A stretch of DNA of 64,000 nt from Asterochloris sp. CNOR1 (Eukaryota > Chlorophyta > Trebouxiophyceae > Trebouxiales > Trebouxiaceae), in assembly GCA_963969365.1 (NCBI GenBank), contig OZ017750.1, positions 3,596,001 to 3,660,000 of the forward strand, in the 5' to 3' direction. Position numbers and translations under genes: made by a program. Under the pieces are notes generated by a model. That model had not been told where the DNA came from. It searched no databases and saw only the letters and a program-made list of their open reading frames with translations. The number at the start of each line of letters is the position of its first letter. Within the stretch, counting starts at the first letter, position 1. Positions 33,218-44,357 of the stretch are shown here, piece by piece.

Positions 33218-34770
33218 GTTTGAATGCCAGTGACTGGTGCATGTGCAGCTGCAGAGTAAGGAAAGCACTGCTGCAACCCATGTAAACACGTGCGTGAACA
33301 ACACATATTCTGGACCCTGCTGCTGCAGGGAATCTGGTGACCACCCCTTGGCAGCACCAAGACCAGCCCAGACCAGGAGCAGGACCCTGACATGGTGCAG
33401 GATATCAATGACCTGCCAGAGGAGCTGCGCATGCAGACACTGCTTGGGTGGAGACCGGCAGCCTCCCCGCCTCGCGCCTTGTCAGCCGCAGCTGGAACGA
33501 GGCAGCCAACTGGAACGAGGCAGTCAACCTGGCTGTGCGCCAGCTGAAGCGTGACCGCCAGAGCAAATGATACTCATCAGGCCAGAGGTGGCCCAATCTA
33601 GAGCGACTGGACCTTGATTCTCATGGTCAGCCTGACAACTACTGCAGATACCTGATGTCATCTCTGATGCCGCTCACGCGGATCCAGCACCTTGGCTTGG
33701 ACATGGGCGCTGCGCTGCTGCCAGAGGGCCAGGACTTCATGACCAGGCAGGCAGGCGCGACTGCTCAGCCTGTGCACCATGAGCTGTTCTGACTTACCCC
33801 CCCGGCGCCTCAGATGGGCTGCTGCAGTTATCAGCAGGCTGAGCCAGCTGACGAGGCTGGATTGTGGCCTCCAAGCCGAGCGTCTCAGTTATAAAACAGG
33901 GCTGCCGCCAGAGCCAGCAACAGACAAGGGTTTGCGGTGCCTGAGCAGCCTGCAGACCCTTCAGGACGTGACCCTAAAGTTCAGCAGATCTTGCGACAGT
34001 CACTTCACTGTTAGAGGCCAGGCTCTCAGTACGATCGGGGCCTGCACCAGCTGACCTGCCTGTCCCTGGTGGGGTGGCCAATGGTGGACACAGACCTGGG
34101 CCACCTGTAACACCTGCAGCCCCACTTTACTGCAGTTGAGGTTTTGCAGGAATCTCAGTTCAGGCTGTCTGGTGCATTTATGTCTGCTCACAAGTTTGCA
34201 CTCCTTAGACATGGACATTCCCTAGGACATTTTCTGGGGCACAGAGGAGGAGCGTGACGCGTTCAAGGAACTCGCAAATCAAGTGTTGCCATTTTTGACG
34301 CTGGAACACCATGATACCGTGTGCCTTGTTTCCAAGAGCCATGTTGCTGACAGCCTGAGTGGCGGTCCCCAGTTGTTGTCAGCACAAAACTGAGTGACAT
34401 GGGCAGCCAGCAGACCTGCGCTGCCAGCCAGTGCGCCTGAACAGCCCCAGCAGCAGGTTGAGTCATTGATGGCAGATGCTGTGCACACAGCCTTGCAGCG
34501 CAGCATGGTGGTGGGTGAGCATGAAGCCCAGGCTGCGCTGCTTGCCGTCCTGCTTGCTGCCACATCTGGAGGCTGTGGGCCACAACCGCAGTGTAGCCAT
34601 GTCAAGGGCGAAGCAGCCTGCCGCATTGCTTGCAGAGCTGCATGCTGCCATGGACTGGGGATGTGGGAGATGCCTGAATTGTGTAATGTGCCAGGAGCAA
34701 TGATAACAGCTCAGCAAAAGTCTTATCCAAGTGACCACCTGACAGGCTTTGTCCCTGTTACATTTGACCC
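33218..34770 (+). repeat. Segmental duplication, copy 2
   Basis: This is the diverged second copy of 30408-32085. The tail at about 34380-34770 keeps one frame well (VGEHEAQAALLAVLLAATSG, CRIACRAACCHG), matching 31805-31960 of copy 1 (VGEHEALAALLAVLLAATSG, CRIACRAACCYG). The tail may be a shared 3' region rather than a gene. Confidence 0.65.
33345..34270 (+). pseudogene. Decayed copy of the F-box/LRR gene
   Basis: Alignable pieces (the ALVSRSWNEAAN region, the LMSSLMPLTRIQHLGLDMGA region, then PATDKGLRCLSSLQTLQDVT) lie in different frames with internal stops, for example after the CQLKRDRQSK segment near 33568. The N-terminal ATG context is lost, and a short GGAACGAGGCAG duplication occurs near 33500. 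It has no continuous product. It is clearly a paralogue of the 30.6-kb gene, which is intact. Confidence 0.75.
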
Positions 34771-34977
34771 GAGTTTTATTTCTCTCTGTCTCTCTGGAGA
34801 GTAAAAGCCAAGGGTAAGTAATCAGTAGTCAAAAGTGGTTTCAAAGGGCTGGTCAATCAGGCTTTGGGGCTGTTTCAGCTGCTAATTGCAGCAGGCTGCA
34901 TCAAGCCTTTGACCCCTGGGCTGCGAGGCAAGCCTCATACTCGGCCCAGTCAATAGATTCAATCCAGCTGATCTAGC

Positions 34978-37900
34978 ATGCCAGCTGCGGAAGGCTATGA
35001 GGCCCTGAGGCAGGCCAGGATTGCAGAGAACCTGGCCAGGCTAAGGCAGAAACATGGTCTGCTGCTCAATGCGGGCGTTCTCCTTGGGGAGGCGCCACAG
35101 CCTGTCAGGTTCGTCTTCTTGTACAATTTCTCATCATGGCTGGTGCATATGCCGGCCCCTGACATGTGGCAGCAGCTGACTGTCCTGCAGGAACCCTGCT
35201 AAGAGGCGCAAGGTGGATGTGCCAGCACTGCCCCTCCGCAAGTCTGACAGGTCAGGTGTCCCACAGTCCTTGCAGTCATTGCATTGCCATGGCACAGCGA
35301 AGTCTGTTTCCCTGCAATGATTGCTGCCCACTCCGTGGCAGTTTCGGCCACAGGGCACAATGTTCAGATGATGTGCTTGATGCTGTGGCTCATGTCCAGC
35401 TGCCTGGTCCCAGTCCTGCTGTAGCAATCCGTAGGACCAGCAGTGTGCATGCACCAATATGTGTTGCAAGCCAGCAGCTCTCATTGCCTGCAACTGATGA
35501 CCTGTGTGGTGCGTGTGTTGCAGGGCTAAGGGCAAACAGGCGGTATGCTACAATGTGGATGGGGAGCCATTGCGTCCCAGGATGAAGGCAAGGTGAGCGC
35601 ATTGCAATCTCTGCTGGGCCGGTTATCATCTGCGATATCTGCAGCGTCTGCTGCCAGTGCGACTTCAACGGCCTCTGCCACCAGGCAGAGGTGTTCTGCA
35701 ACGGCCTGTTGTTGACCCAGCATGTTCAGCTTGCTGCGTGAGGCGGCCCAGCGCAATTCTGCTGCTGCTGCCAAGTCAAGCCCTTGTGTCCTGTGCCTTC
35801 ACCCCCTAGCCCATCGCACCATGCATAAGTGCAGGCTGTTGACTGCATGTCTCGCCATGCAGTCGCAAGGGCGGCAAGCGCACCTCAAGCAGCGTGGACC
35901 GCTGGGAGCCATCCTGGGCTATTCAGACTGACGCAGCCATCCTGGCAGCGACCAACGCGGCTCATGAGCTGACCGACAAGATGAATGACGCCCGGGGGAA
36001 TGACCCGATGGCTTTCTCGAAGGTGGGCTGCTGATGCTGCATGCTGGTGGCAAGTGATTTGCCAACAGGCCTTATCATCTGACCAACAACATGACTGCCC
36101 TGTTGTATTGTTCAAGGTGGGCTGGATGCAGGCAATTCTGCAATCAGGATGATGTACAGGGCCTCTGCTGAGTCAACGTTAGCCCAAGTGTAACAAGGCC
36201 ATTTTGGCGTGCCTGTGATGTGCTCTTATCAACAGGACTCAAGTCAAGACTGTGACAAGCATACAGCTGGCGGGCCTTCACCCAACTGCTGCTGCTGCAC
36301 GGCACCATGAAACCACCCCTGTGCCCAGACCGCCAGCAGCCTTTTGTGTCCCTGCAGCTGTTGCAACCACTTTGTACTATCTGGTCACAGCTCTTCACCA
36401 CTGCTATCAAACAAGTGCTCCAGCTGCGTGCTACTGCAACCCTTCGGGTCAGCCCCTCCTCTGCTGCTGCTGCAATGACTCGTTTGTCTAGCTCCGGCCC
36501 ATCTGCCAGTGCTGCTGCAGGTGGTCACTGCCTGCCCTTGCTGCTGATGCAGGTCACTGCCCAGTCAGTGTCTGCCATTGCTGCTGCTGCAGCTGATGAT
36601 GTGGTCAGCGCCCACCATTGCTGCTGCAGGTCATGATGTACTCCCATGTTGCCAAGGGGTTTTGGCTGGAGGCTCCCTATAGCCTGGCAGCAGCCCTGGG
36701 AGCAAGGGACACAATGATGGTGGACCTGGAGTGCTCCAACACCACTGTGCCGGTGGCTGATATGGTCAACAGGGATGCAGATGGCCTGTGGGAGGCCAAG
36801 CTCCTGATGAGGAGCAACAAGAGGGCGTTTGGATTCAGCGGCGGCTGGCGGGGGTTTGCCAAGGACCAGGTGGGATGTTGGCTCGTCACAGAGATTGCCG
36901 CGGGGCTGTGGCTTAACTTCGGCGGCTGGTGTTGTGCTGCAAGGCATTGTTGTGGCGCCGCTGAGAAACCACATATGGGTATCTGAATTCAGCAGCAGCG
37001 TTGTTTCTGTTCTGGCCTGGGCTCCCCTGTGAATTGCTGGCAGCACATTCGTCGTTGAAAAGACGTTCCTGTCTCCGCTTTCAGATGTGTAAGGGCGTCC
37101 TGAGAAGGTACACAGGCATGTGTTGCAGACAACGAGCTCGGGCAAAGCATTGCAGCTGTCCTGCTCCAAGCTAATGAGCTGCGGCGTCTGTCTGCCTGCA
37201 GAGGTTGACTATGAACGACACAATTGTATTTGAGGTGCCTCCTAAGACAAAGGGCTCTAGGGTGGCCAAGCCAAAGATCAAATTGCACATCTTCAGGTGA
37301 GGAGAGCCAAGTGTGCCCACAGCGGCGTACGCAGCTCCACAGTTTGTGGCAGTGGCCTTGCAACCTAAGCGACATGCCTGCCAATATGCCTGGCAGCTCA
37401 CAGAAACGGCAGCTGCAGTGGTCCTTGAGCCTCCAGCTACATACGCCGTCCGTCATCTGTGACAATGACTTGCCAGATTGTCCTGCCTCTTCAGGCATTG
37501 AGCGCACTTACGGTCTGGCTCACTTGCTCCTCAGCTGCAGTAGCCATGACAGCTACCTCAGCTGTGGCCTCCTCCACTGCCTGCGCAGCGTTCCCATTGG
37601 GCTCTGCCACCTCAACCATAACTTAGCTGCCGCACTGACAAACCACCTGTAGCCTCATGCCCTCTGCATCTGCATATGCGCACAGTCAGGAATTGGAGTG
37701 ACCACTGTTTTGTAGGGCATGCTCCTGCAAGATCAGGGCAGGCACGCATCAATCTTCCCACCTAGCGGATGCAGCCCCATGGGAAGCATGCTCATTACTT
37801 GCTACCGACATCCCTCAGCTTGGCATTGACAAGTGCAGCTGGTATCAGCAGTACTCAGGGAAAGCAAGCAAAGTAAATCACCCCTTGACCTCCCACGTGG

Positions 37901-40900
37901 GGGGACTGAACTCTGATCGTGCTGCCTCCCAGGGGTGAGGATTATGAGACTGATGAGTCATGGCCACAAGTGAAGCCAGCTCAGGAGGTCAAGAAGGACA
38001 TGGTGCCCAGCAGAAAGAGGGCTAAGATGAGTATCAAGAGGGCCTCGCCTGCAGGTGACATTCTTTGTTCATGTGGTGGCATGGTGCCTGACTGCTAAAA
38101 GGGCGATAATGGTGTCCGCGGGGCCTCGCCGCAGAGACGTGCGTTGGCTAAGCTCATGCATCTGCGGTTGGCTTGGTGCTGACTGCTTACAATCCAGACA
38201 TGGTGCCAAGAAGGCCTCGCCTGCAGGTGAGCACTGCTTGTGCTCTGTGACTTGAGCTGATATACATGATCTGCAAGAGGGGCTGCGGGCATTCAATGTG
38301 CTGTTCCTTTGTGGCTATGCCCACACCACACAACACAACAGATTGAGGCTGCTGCTGACCTTGCAGCTGCCCTGTCAGCTGACCCTGGGTGCTGCTGTAC
38401 CAATGCCCCCACAGCACTGCCACACCTTTCTGTTGTGGCAGTCCTTTCCACATCCTACGCCCTGCGATATGTGTGAATGGAGCCACCGCAGCTCTTTGAG
38501 GCTTCCTCTCCCTGTGTTGTCCTGCTGGTAGCACAGCTGCCGACGTAGACAGGTGCACCCAATAGCTCCGGAACCAACATGTCATGGCATGGCACTGCAG
38601 CTGATCCTAAGCTTCTCCCCACTATCCTGCAGCCAGCAATGCAGCCAGCGCTGATGGCAGTGGGGAGGAGGATACCCTGCGCCTGGCAGCCCCCACAGAC
38701 GAGCCAGGCTTGAAGGACAGCAGCAGTGACGGCAGCGATGCCAGCTGTGGCTCTGACAGCGACTCCGACGCCAGCAACGAGTCTGACGCAGACTCGGACC
38801 CCAGTGATGTGAAGGATGATGCACCAGGTGTGATATGTTGACAGGGCATGTGTCAGAGACGGCTGTGTCTGCTGGAAGCACCACTTCATTCTGCTGCTGG
38901 AGGTCAGCAGGAGCTACCCTGTGGCATGCTGGCAGAAGCTTCAGAAGGAGCGTGCAGGGGATGGGTGGGCCTGTCCTATGTTCCCCTATGGGCCTCCTGA
39001 ACCGCATGCAGTGCGTCTGCTGGCTGCACGTAGGTCTGTGTGCATGCTGTTCAGATGTTTTGCTGGCCAAGGTATCTTGCCTGTTCAGACATTTTGCCTA
39101 GCGACACCTGGGCCTCTGGAGTTTCAAAGCTCCCCCAGCAGCTGCCACAACACATCCCTGTGGCTGCTTTGGTCACGTCAGACGCCAGAATGTAGCAGCG
39201 TTGCCACATGTGTCCTGCTGAGAGCTTCTTGCAAATGAGGAGAAAGGGCCAGTGTCTTTTGTTGTTGTTCAGATCTGTGGTGTGGTACCCAGCATGATCA
39301 GGCAGTTTCTGAAGAGGACGGCAGCCCAGTGTATGTCTAGTTTGTGGGTAATAGCAAGCCCCATGCACACACTGTGCTATATGCAACTGCACTGGCTGGC
39401 TCTGAGGCTTTACGCCGGTCAATCTGCCCGAGGTGCCCATTAAAGCCCTTTCTGCTGGGTCCCAAAACCGTCAGGGCGACCAGGCACTCTGCAGCTTCTT
39501 CAGTTTCACAAACAGATTACATGTCTGTGCTGCTGCAGGCAATGCGCCCACAGCTGTGGACATCCCAGCCAGGCACAGCAGCTGCACCAGTGCAGGCAAG
39601 GGCAGCGATGGCGCAGACCCAGCTGCTGGTGCTGGCAAGGAGCGCGCCATGCCCCATCGCCTGCCAGCCTCAGCCAGGGGCATCGCCAGCAGCAGCCAGG
39701 GGCCCACCAAGGGGCCACCCCTGGCTACTGGCAAGGCCAAGGCAAGCCAGGTGCTTCGCTGCAGGACGGATCTGGGCCATAGCAGCAGCGGCAGGGGTGC
39801 AGGCGGGCAGGCAGTGGCCCCAGCAGCTGGCGGCAGCAAGCCTGGCGGTGGCCAGCAGCTCCGCAGCAGTGGCGCCGGCAAGGAGAATCAGGGGGCTGCT
39901 GCCAACAACGACGCCGTCCAAGGCAAGGGCGCCGGTGAGCAGGCGGTGGCCCTGGCAGCTGGAGGCAGCAAGCCTGGCAGCCGCCCGCAGCTCCGCAGCA
40001 GTGGCGCCGGCAAGGAGAATCAAGGGGCCGCTGCCAACACCGGTGCCGCCCAGGGCAAAGGCGCCAGTGAGCAGGCAGTGGCCCCGGCAGCTGGCGGCAG
40101 CAAGCCTGGCAGTCGCCAGCAGCCCAGCAGAGGTGGCGCTGGCAAGGAGAATCAAGGACCCGCTGCCAACAGCGGCGCCGCCCAGGGTAAGGGCCCCGGT
40201 GGCAAGGGCGCCAGTGACGGGGCTGAGAAGCGCAAGGGGGTTGCAAGACTAGGGGAGCCAGCTGGGAAGGACACGCAGCCCAAGAAGAGGGCTGCTGCCC
40301 CAAAGAGAAGTGAGTGGCTGCGCACTTGTCGCTTGGTGTGGCAACAGGCTGTGATGCAGGCAGCTCGAGAAGCAGCCGCTACCAAGGAGACTCAGTTGAT
40401 CTTTTTGGCACTGATCACCACTCTTGGGCGGCCTCCTTGCTTGCATCGAGGTGCTCATGTGAGACAGACACTGATAACTGGTGCTGCCATCTCAACAGAA
40501 CTGCAAGCCTGCACACTCTGAAGGGTGGCTTTGCACCAGCAGCCATGAGCTGCTCCCTTTGTGGAGATGCCCGCGCCGGGGGCTGCCTGGCGAGCCCGCT
40601 CTGGATTGTGCACCTCGCTTGCATCAAGGATGTCACCCTGGTGCCTGCAGAGGCGGAGTGGGTGGACACAACTGGGTGGTATGATAAGGTGAAGGAGGCC
40701 CGTAGGGAGGTGGGGGCGCCAGACTTTGACCAGGTGGGGATGCTCCTGTTGTATGACAAAATCGTGAAGCCTGAAACAAGCTCTAATGCAACAAGCAGTG
40801 AAGGTTCCCCTGTGCAGCAAGCACTCACCTGCAAGAAACGTAAAAGATACACATTGCTGATGTGGAGGCAATTTGTCATAAGGGGTGGTTGGCAGTTGAC

Positions 40901-43323
40901 CCGGTGAGCTCACTGCATCATGAGATGGGCGTGACTTGCACCGTGAGGGCAAGCCCATCCTGCTGCAAGGGTCTGGTGTGAGTGGCATTGCTGGAGACTG
41001 ATCAGCCATTGCCTCTGCATGTGTGCAAGACTTGTGCTAGCAGCTGCAGTGCAGCGGGCTCTTGTTTGCTGCAGCTGACAGCTGACAGAAAAGCCTTGCC
41101 AAGCACCGAAAAGGTGCCCAACTCCATGCAGCCTTGCAGCGTGGGCAGCCTGTCTGACTCTGCAAGCTGACTTGGATACCAATAGCCACAGCCATGGTGC
41201 ATGGAGGGTCGCCATGCAGCTTCAAGCACAAAGGCAGATGACCAAGGCAGCAATCGTCAACCTGCCCACCTGCTTGTGGTGACTATGTGCACAATGCAGC
41301 ATGTCACTGTCTGCATTGTTGGACTGTACCGGTGTAGGCGAGGACAAACAGCAGTCATCGGATTTTCTTCTATCCTGGCCTGCAGGAGGTGCTGGAGAGG
41401 GGGTTGCCAAAGTGCTGCCTGAAGACGCTGCTTTTCAACATGAGCATAGAGGCTGCAGAGGATGGCACACTGACTTTCGTGCATCCAGAGCAACCTGGTG
41501 CCTATGCCGATCGGCTACCCACTGTGCCTCCAGTCCTGCCCAAGGCCAAGGTGGGTGCAGCCAAGACTCTTAGCAATGGGCTGGCCTGTGCAGGCGCCTC
41601 CTTCAGATGCCCACGTGTGACACTTCTTGTGCTCTGGGTGGGACACATCAAGGGGACCCAGGCCAGGCGGAGGCCGGGACAAGAGCCCTCATGAGTCCTG
41701 CATGACGCAGGGCTGCCATACTAAGGGGAAGCATGCCATTTGTGGGCTGTCTCCTGCCAGCCTTGCAGAACATATCTTAGGCTCTGTGGGATAGCGCTGT
41801 GCTCACAGAGCTGGGCTGTTGTGTATTCTCTCCGCCCTGTCTATTTGCCAGGGCTTCCTCTCGTCCAGTATTTCTCGGTACGGACCAACTATGTCTTGAG
41901 CCTGCATTGCTGGAAATGGCAGACCCATCGCCATCTGGTCAGTGAAGTGCATCCATAGGCCCGGGAGGGCCTGTAGGACTGCCAATTCTCCTCTGTCTCA
42001 AACGTGCTGCCTGTCAGAAGCCGCAAATTTGCACTTTCTTCCTGAGCAGGCAGATCTTGAAGCTTGCCACGACAACAAGCTCTTGCAAAGATGATAGCAC
42101 TCTGATGCAGCTGTGGCTGCCCTGAAATCCCCTCAAGCTGGCAGTGACCAGTGATTGCTGGCGTGATTGGCCCTGCAGGTGGGCTTGGGCAAGCAGGCTG
42201 CAACGTTGTCCTTCCTGGAACACCAACTTTCCCCGCCGTCTCATATCTGCCAGCGGCTAGATAGACACCGACTCTAACGGCCCTGCAGGTGGGCAAGGGC
42301 AAGCAGGCTGCAAAGGGAATAAAGCCTGTTGGCGGCGCTGGCAGCAAGGCTGCGGCTGGCAAGGCAGCAGCCAAGGACAGCGCAGCTGGTCCAAGCAGCA
42401 GCAGGGCTGCTGGGCCAGGTGCGGCTGAGGCGGCCAATGCTGCCAAAAACGCTGGCACCCGCACTGGAAACACTGATGTGCCACTGCCAGTGCGACCTGG
42501 CGCTGCTGCTGCAGCCGGTGCAGGGAGCAGTGCTGCCAGTAAGCAGGCGGCGACTGCTGCCAAGAAGGCTGGCACCCGCATTGGAAACAGTGGTGTGCCG
42601 CTGCCAGTGCAGCCCAGCGCTGCTGCGGCCGCCGGTGCAGGGAGCAGTGCTGCCACAAAGCAAGTGGCCGCCAAGCAGCCGATTGCGAAGCGCGCTGCTG
42701 GCGGCAACTGTCTTCGGCGGCGCATCAGCCAGGCCGCAGCAGCCAAAGCTACCCGTGCAGGCGGTTCAGGGGCCACAGTGTCCCCTGCGAAGGGCAGCCG
42801 CTGCATTGGCACCGCGGGCGCAGAGGGCAAGGCTCGCGGGAAGGTGGCTGCCAAAGACAAGCTGGGAGTCAGCACTGCCATCCAGAAAAAGGCGCATGCC
42901 AAGAAGGCCAAGGCCAAGAAGAAGAAGCCTCAGCAGGTGGGTACAGAGGCTGGAAACCTAAGGGTGTCCCTCAATGCTGGCAGCGTACACAGACGCAGAC
43001 AATATGACCAGTGACCCCAGCCCTTTTGCTTTGCCAATTTTGGCAGCCTGTGATCCCTTGCGCTTTGCACAGCATGGTGCAGCAGCCTGTGACCTGGTGT
43101 CATTTGGCACGGTTGAGCTTGAATTGGACGGCTGCAGTTTTTGGTGGACTACATCCTGGACTCCAAGGTGGAGGACGGTGTGACCATGTTCCTCATCCAC
43201 TGGCTGGGTTACACCGACTGTGAGGACACCTGGGAGCCCATTGATTGTCTGGATGGGCCCCCTGAGAATTACAAGTGGAAGAGGGCTGATGTACCATGTG
43301 GCAACTTACGAAACTGTTCATAG
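34978..43323 (+). CDS. B3 DNA-binding domain and chromodomain fusion protein, about 970 aa
   Basis: Thirteen exons with matching splice phases: 34978-35108 (YEALRQARIAENLARLRQKH); 35191-35248 (KRRKVDVPALPLRKSD); 35524-35592; 35871-36021; 36632-36868 and 37201-37297, together a B3 domain (SHVAKGFWLEAPYSLAAALG... FSGGWRGFAKDQ, then LTMNDTIVFEV... KIKLHIFR); 37934-38044 (Lys-rich); 38633-38827 (acidic Ser/Asp run); 39538-40309 (about 44-residue GGSKPGSR...GKENQG repeats); about 40652-40732; 41387-41549; 42288-42935 (Ala/Lys repeats ending KKAKAKKKKPQQ); and 43137-43323, a C-terminal chromodomain (FLVDYILDSK, then FLIHWLGYTDCEDTWEPIDC). The aromatic-cage positions are F, W and Y. Expected role: a nuclear, sequence-specific chromatin reader that could link a DNA motif to methylated histone tails. 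I know no named family with this architecture. Confidence 0.8.
36000..36130 (+). repeat. Donor-boundary duplication in the B3-chromo gene
   Basis: The exon end CTGACCGACAAGATGAATGA ... TCGAAGGTGGGCTG (to 36030) is echoed at 36078-36125 as CTGACCAACAACATGACTG ... TTCAAGGTGGGCTGG. The echo keeps the donor but not the open frame. Confidence 0.7.
36450..36640 (+). repeat. Short-period acceptor repeats before the B3 exon
   Basis: Before the real acceptor (CTGCAG then GTCATGATG, 36626-36640) lie copies near 36513 (CTGCAGGTGGTCACTGCC), 36546 (TGCAGGTCACTGCC) and 36588 (CTGCAGCTGATGATGTGGTC). Spacing is about 35-40 bp. Confidence 0.6.
39790..40210 (+). repeat. In-frame coding repeats of about 132 bp in the B3-chromo gene
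   Basis: Three full units and one partial unit encode QAVAPAAGGSKPG, then SSGAGKENQGAAAN. Unit length stays a multiple of three, so the protein repeat is preserved. This contrasts with the frame-less arrays in the introns. Confidence 0.85.
42170..42310 (+). repeat. Acceptor-boundary duplication before the Ala/Lys-rich exon
   Basis: GGCCCTGCAGGTGGGCTTGG with GCAAGCAGGCTGCAA (from 42171) is repeated as GGCCCTGCAGGTGGGCAAGG with GCAAGCAGGCTGCAA (from 42280), an offset of about 109-117 bp. The second, intact copy opens the exon. Confidence 0.75.
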
Positions 43324-44357
43324 CAGTTCTTTACATTTCTTGCTTTCTTCAAGCTTTACAGCTGCTTCCCAGAAGTCTGTGCCGGGCGTCTTGACAGTAA
43401 CTGTTCAGGAGTTGTTCAAATGGTTCACTTTGCAGTTCAATCCAATTGGAAGACATTGATGCCTGCATGCATTTCTGTGTGGGCCAGTGCAATCATGGAT
43501 CAGACCGAAGCTGCTTGAAAAATTTTCTGCCGCGGATGCGCTGCTGGCCTTGGGCCTCCTCAGCCATCCGTATAAGAGGCCTGTCACCTGAGATCTGCAG
43601 CAGGCAGGCAGCTGTGTTGACAGAGCGCAAGACACATCATGCAAGCGCATGCAGGTGAGCTAGCAGAGATGCTCGCCTGGGGAGTGCCGCTCTCTGCAGG
43701 CAATGAAGCTGCCTGGCGCCCTTGGCGCCCTCTGACATCCCATAGGGGCTGCTGCGCAGGTGCTAAGGGCGCAGGGCTGGCAAGTGTGCACCATGTGGTC
43801 AATGGCCGGGGCTCCAGCATGAAGGAGTTGGGCTGGCTGGCAGCAGCAACATCATGCAGCAGGCCGTTTGCTGTCGCTGCTGCACTGCTGCTCTGCAGGC
43901 TGGCATTCAGCTCGGCGGTGAGGCTGTGAGCATCAGTAACTGCAGGCCGACCGCTGCCAATGGAGGGCGAGGGCAAACTTGAGACATTCCTGCTGGCACC
44001 ATGTCTGCAGGTGCAATGGGCCTGAGAAGCAGGTAGCAGCCAACACATTGAGGCAGGCTGGCTGGGATTGCAGCTCACTTCTCCACCAACTCCCAGTCAT
44101 GTCGCTCCCACGAGTCATGTCGCTCACAAGGCTCTGCAAAAGAGTCCTGCCGCCCGCTGCTGAACTCTCTGCGATTGAACAGGGCTTTGAACCGTTCAGA
44201 CAGCATGTTCAAAGTCGTTTGAGTTTAGAAGCCTGGCAGGTCCTGTGTGTTCGCGTAATGATACGCTTTGTTGCTTCGCAAGATGTGGGGTTCACCACAC
44301 TGACTCAGACACTCACTAACAACAATGGCCAGGCATGTCGCAAAAGGAGCAGGCAGG
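43324..44357. other. Intergenic, no supported gene
   Basis: This lies between the convergent stops of the B3-chromo and MMADHC genes. A 164-codon minus-strand frame (44078-43584) is open, but it has no recognisable motif and lies beyond the MMADHC stop. I leave it uncalled. Confidence 0.4.

Noticed and set aside
39670-40303. Minus-strand frames over the 44-residue repeat region
   Set aside because: They are shadows of the GGSKPG coding repeats on the plus strand.
41889-42917. 342-codon Ala/Leu-rich frame on the minus strand
   Set aside because: It is the antisense of the Ala/Lys repeat exon of the B3-chromo gene, which is joined in phase to its neighbours; repeats of GC-rich codons keep several frames open.
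43584-44078. 164-codon minus-strand frame
   Set aside because: It lies past the MMADHC stop with no recognisable domain; kept only as a note in the intergenic entry.
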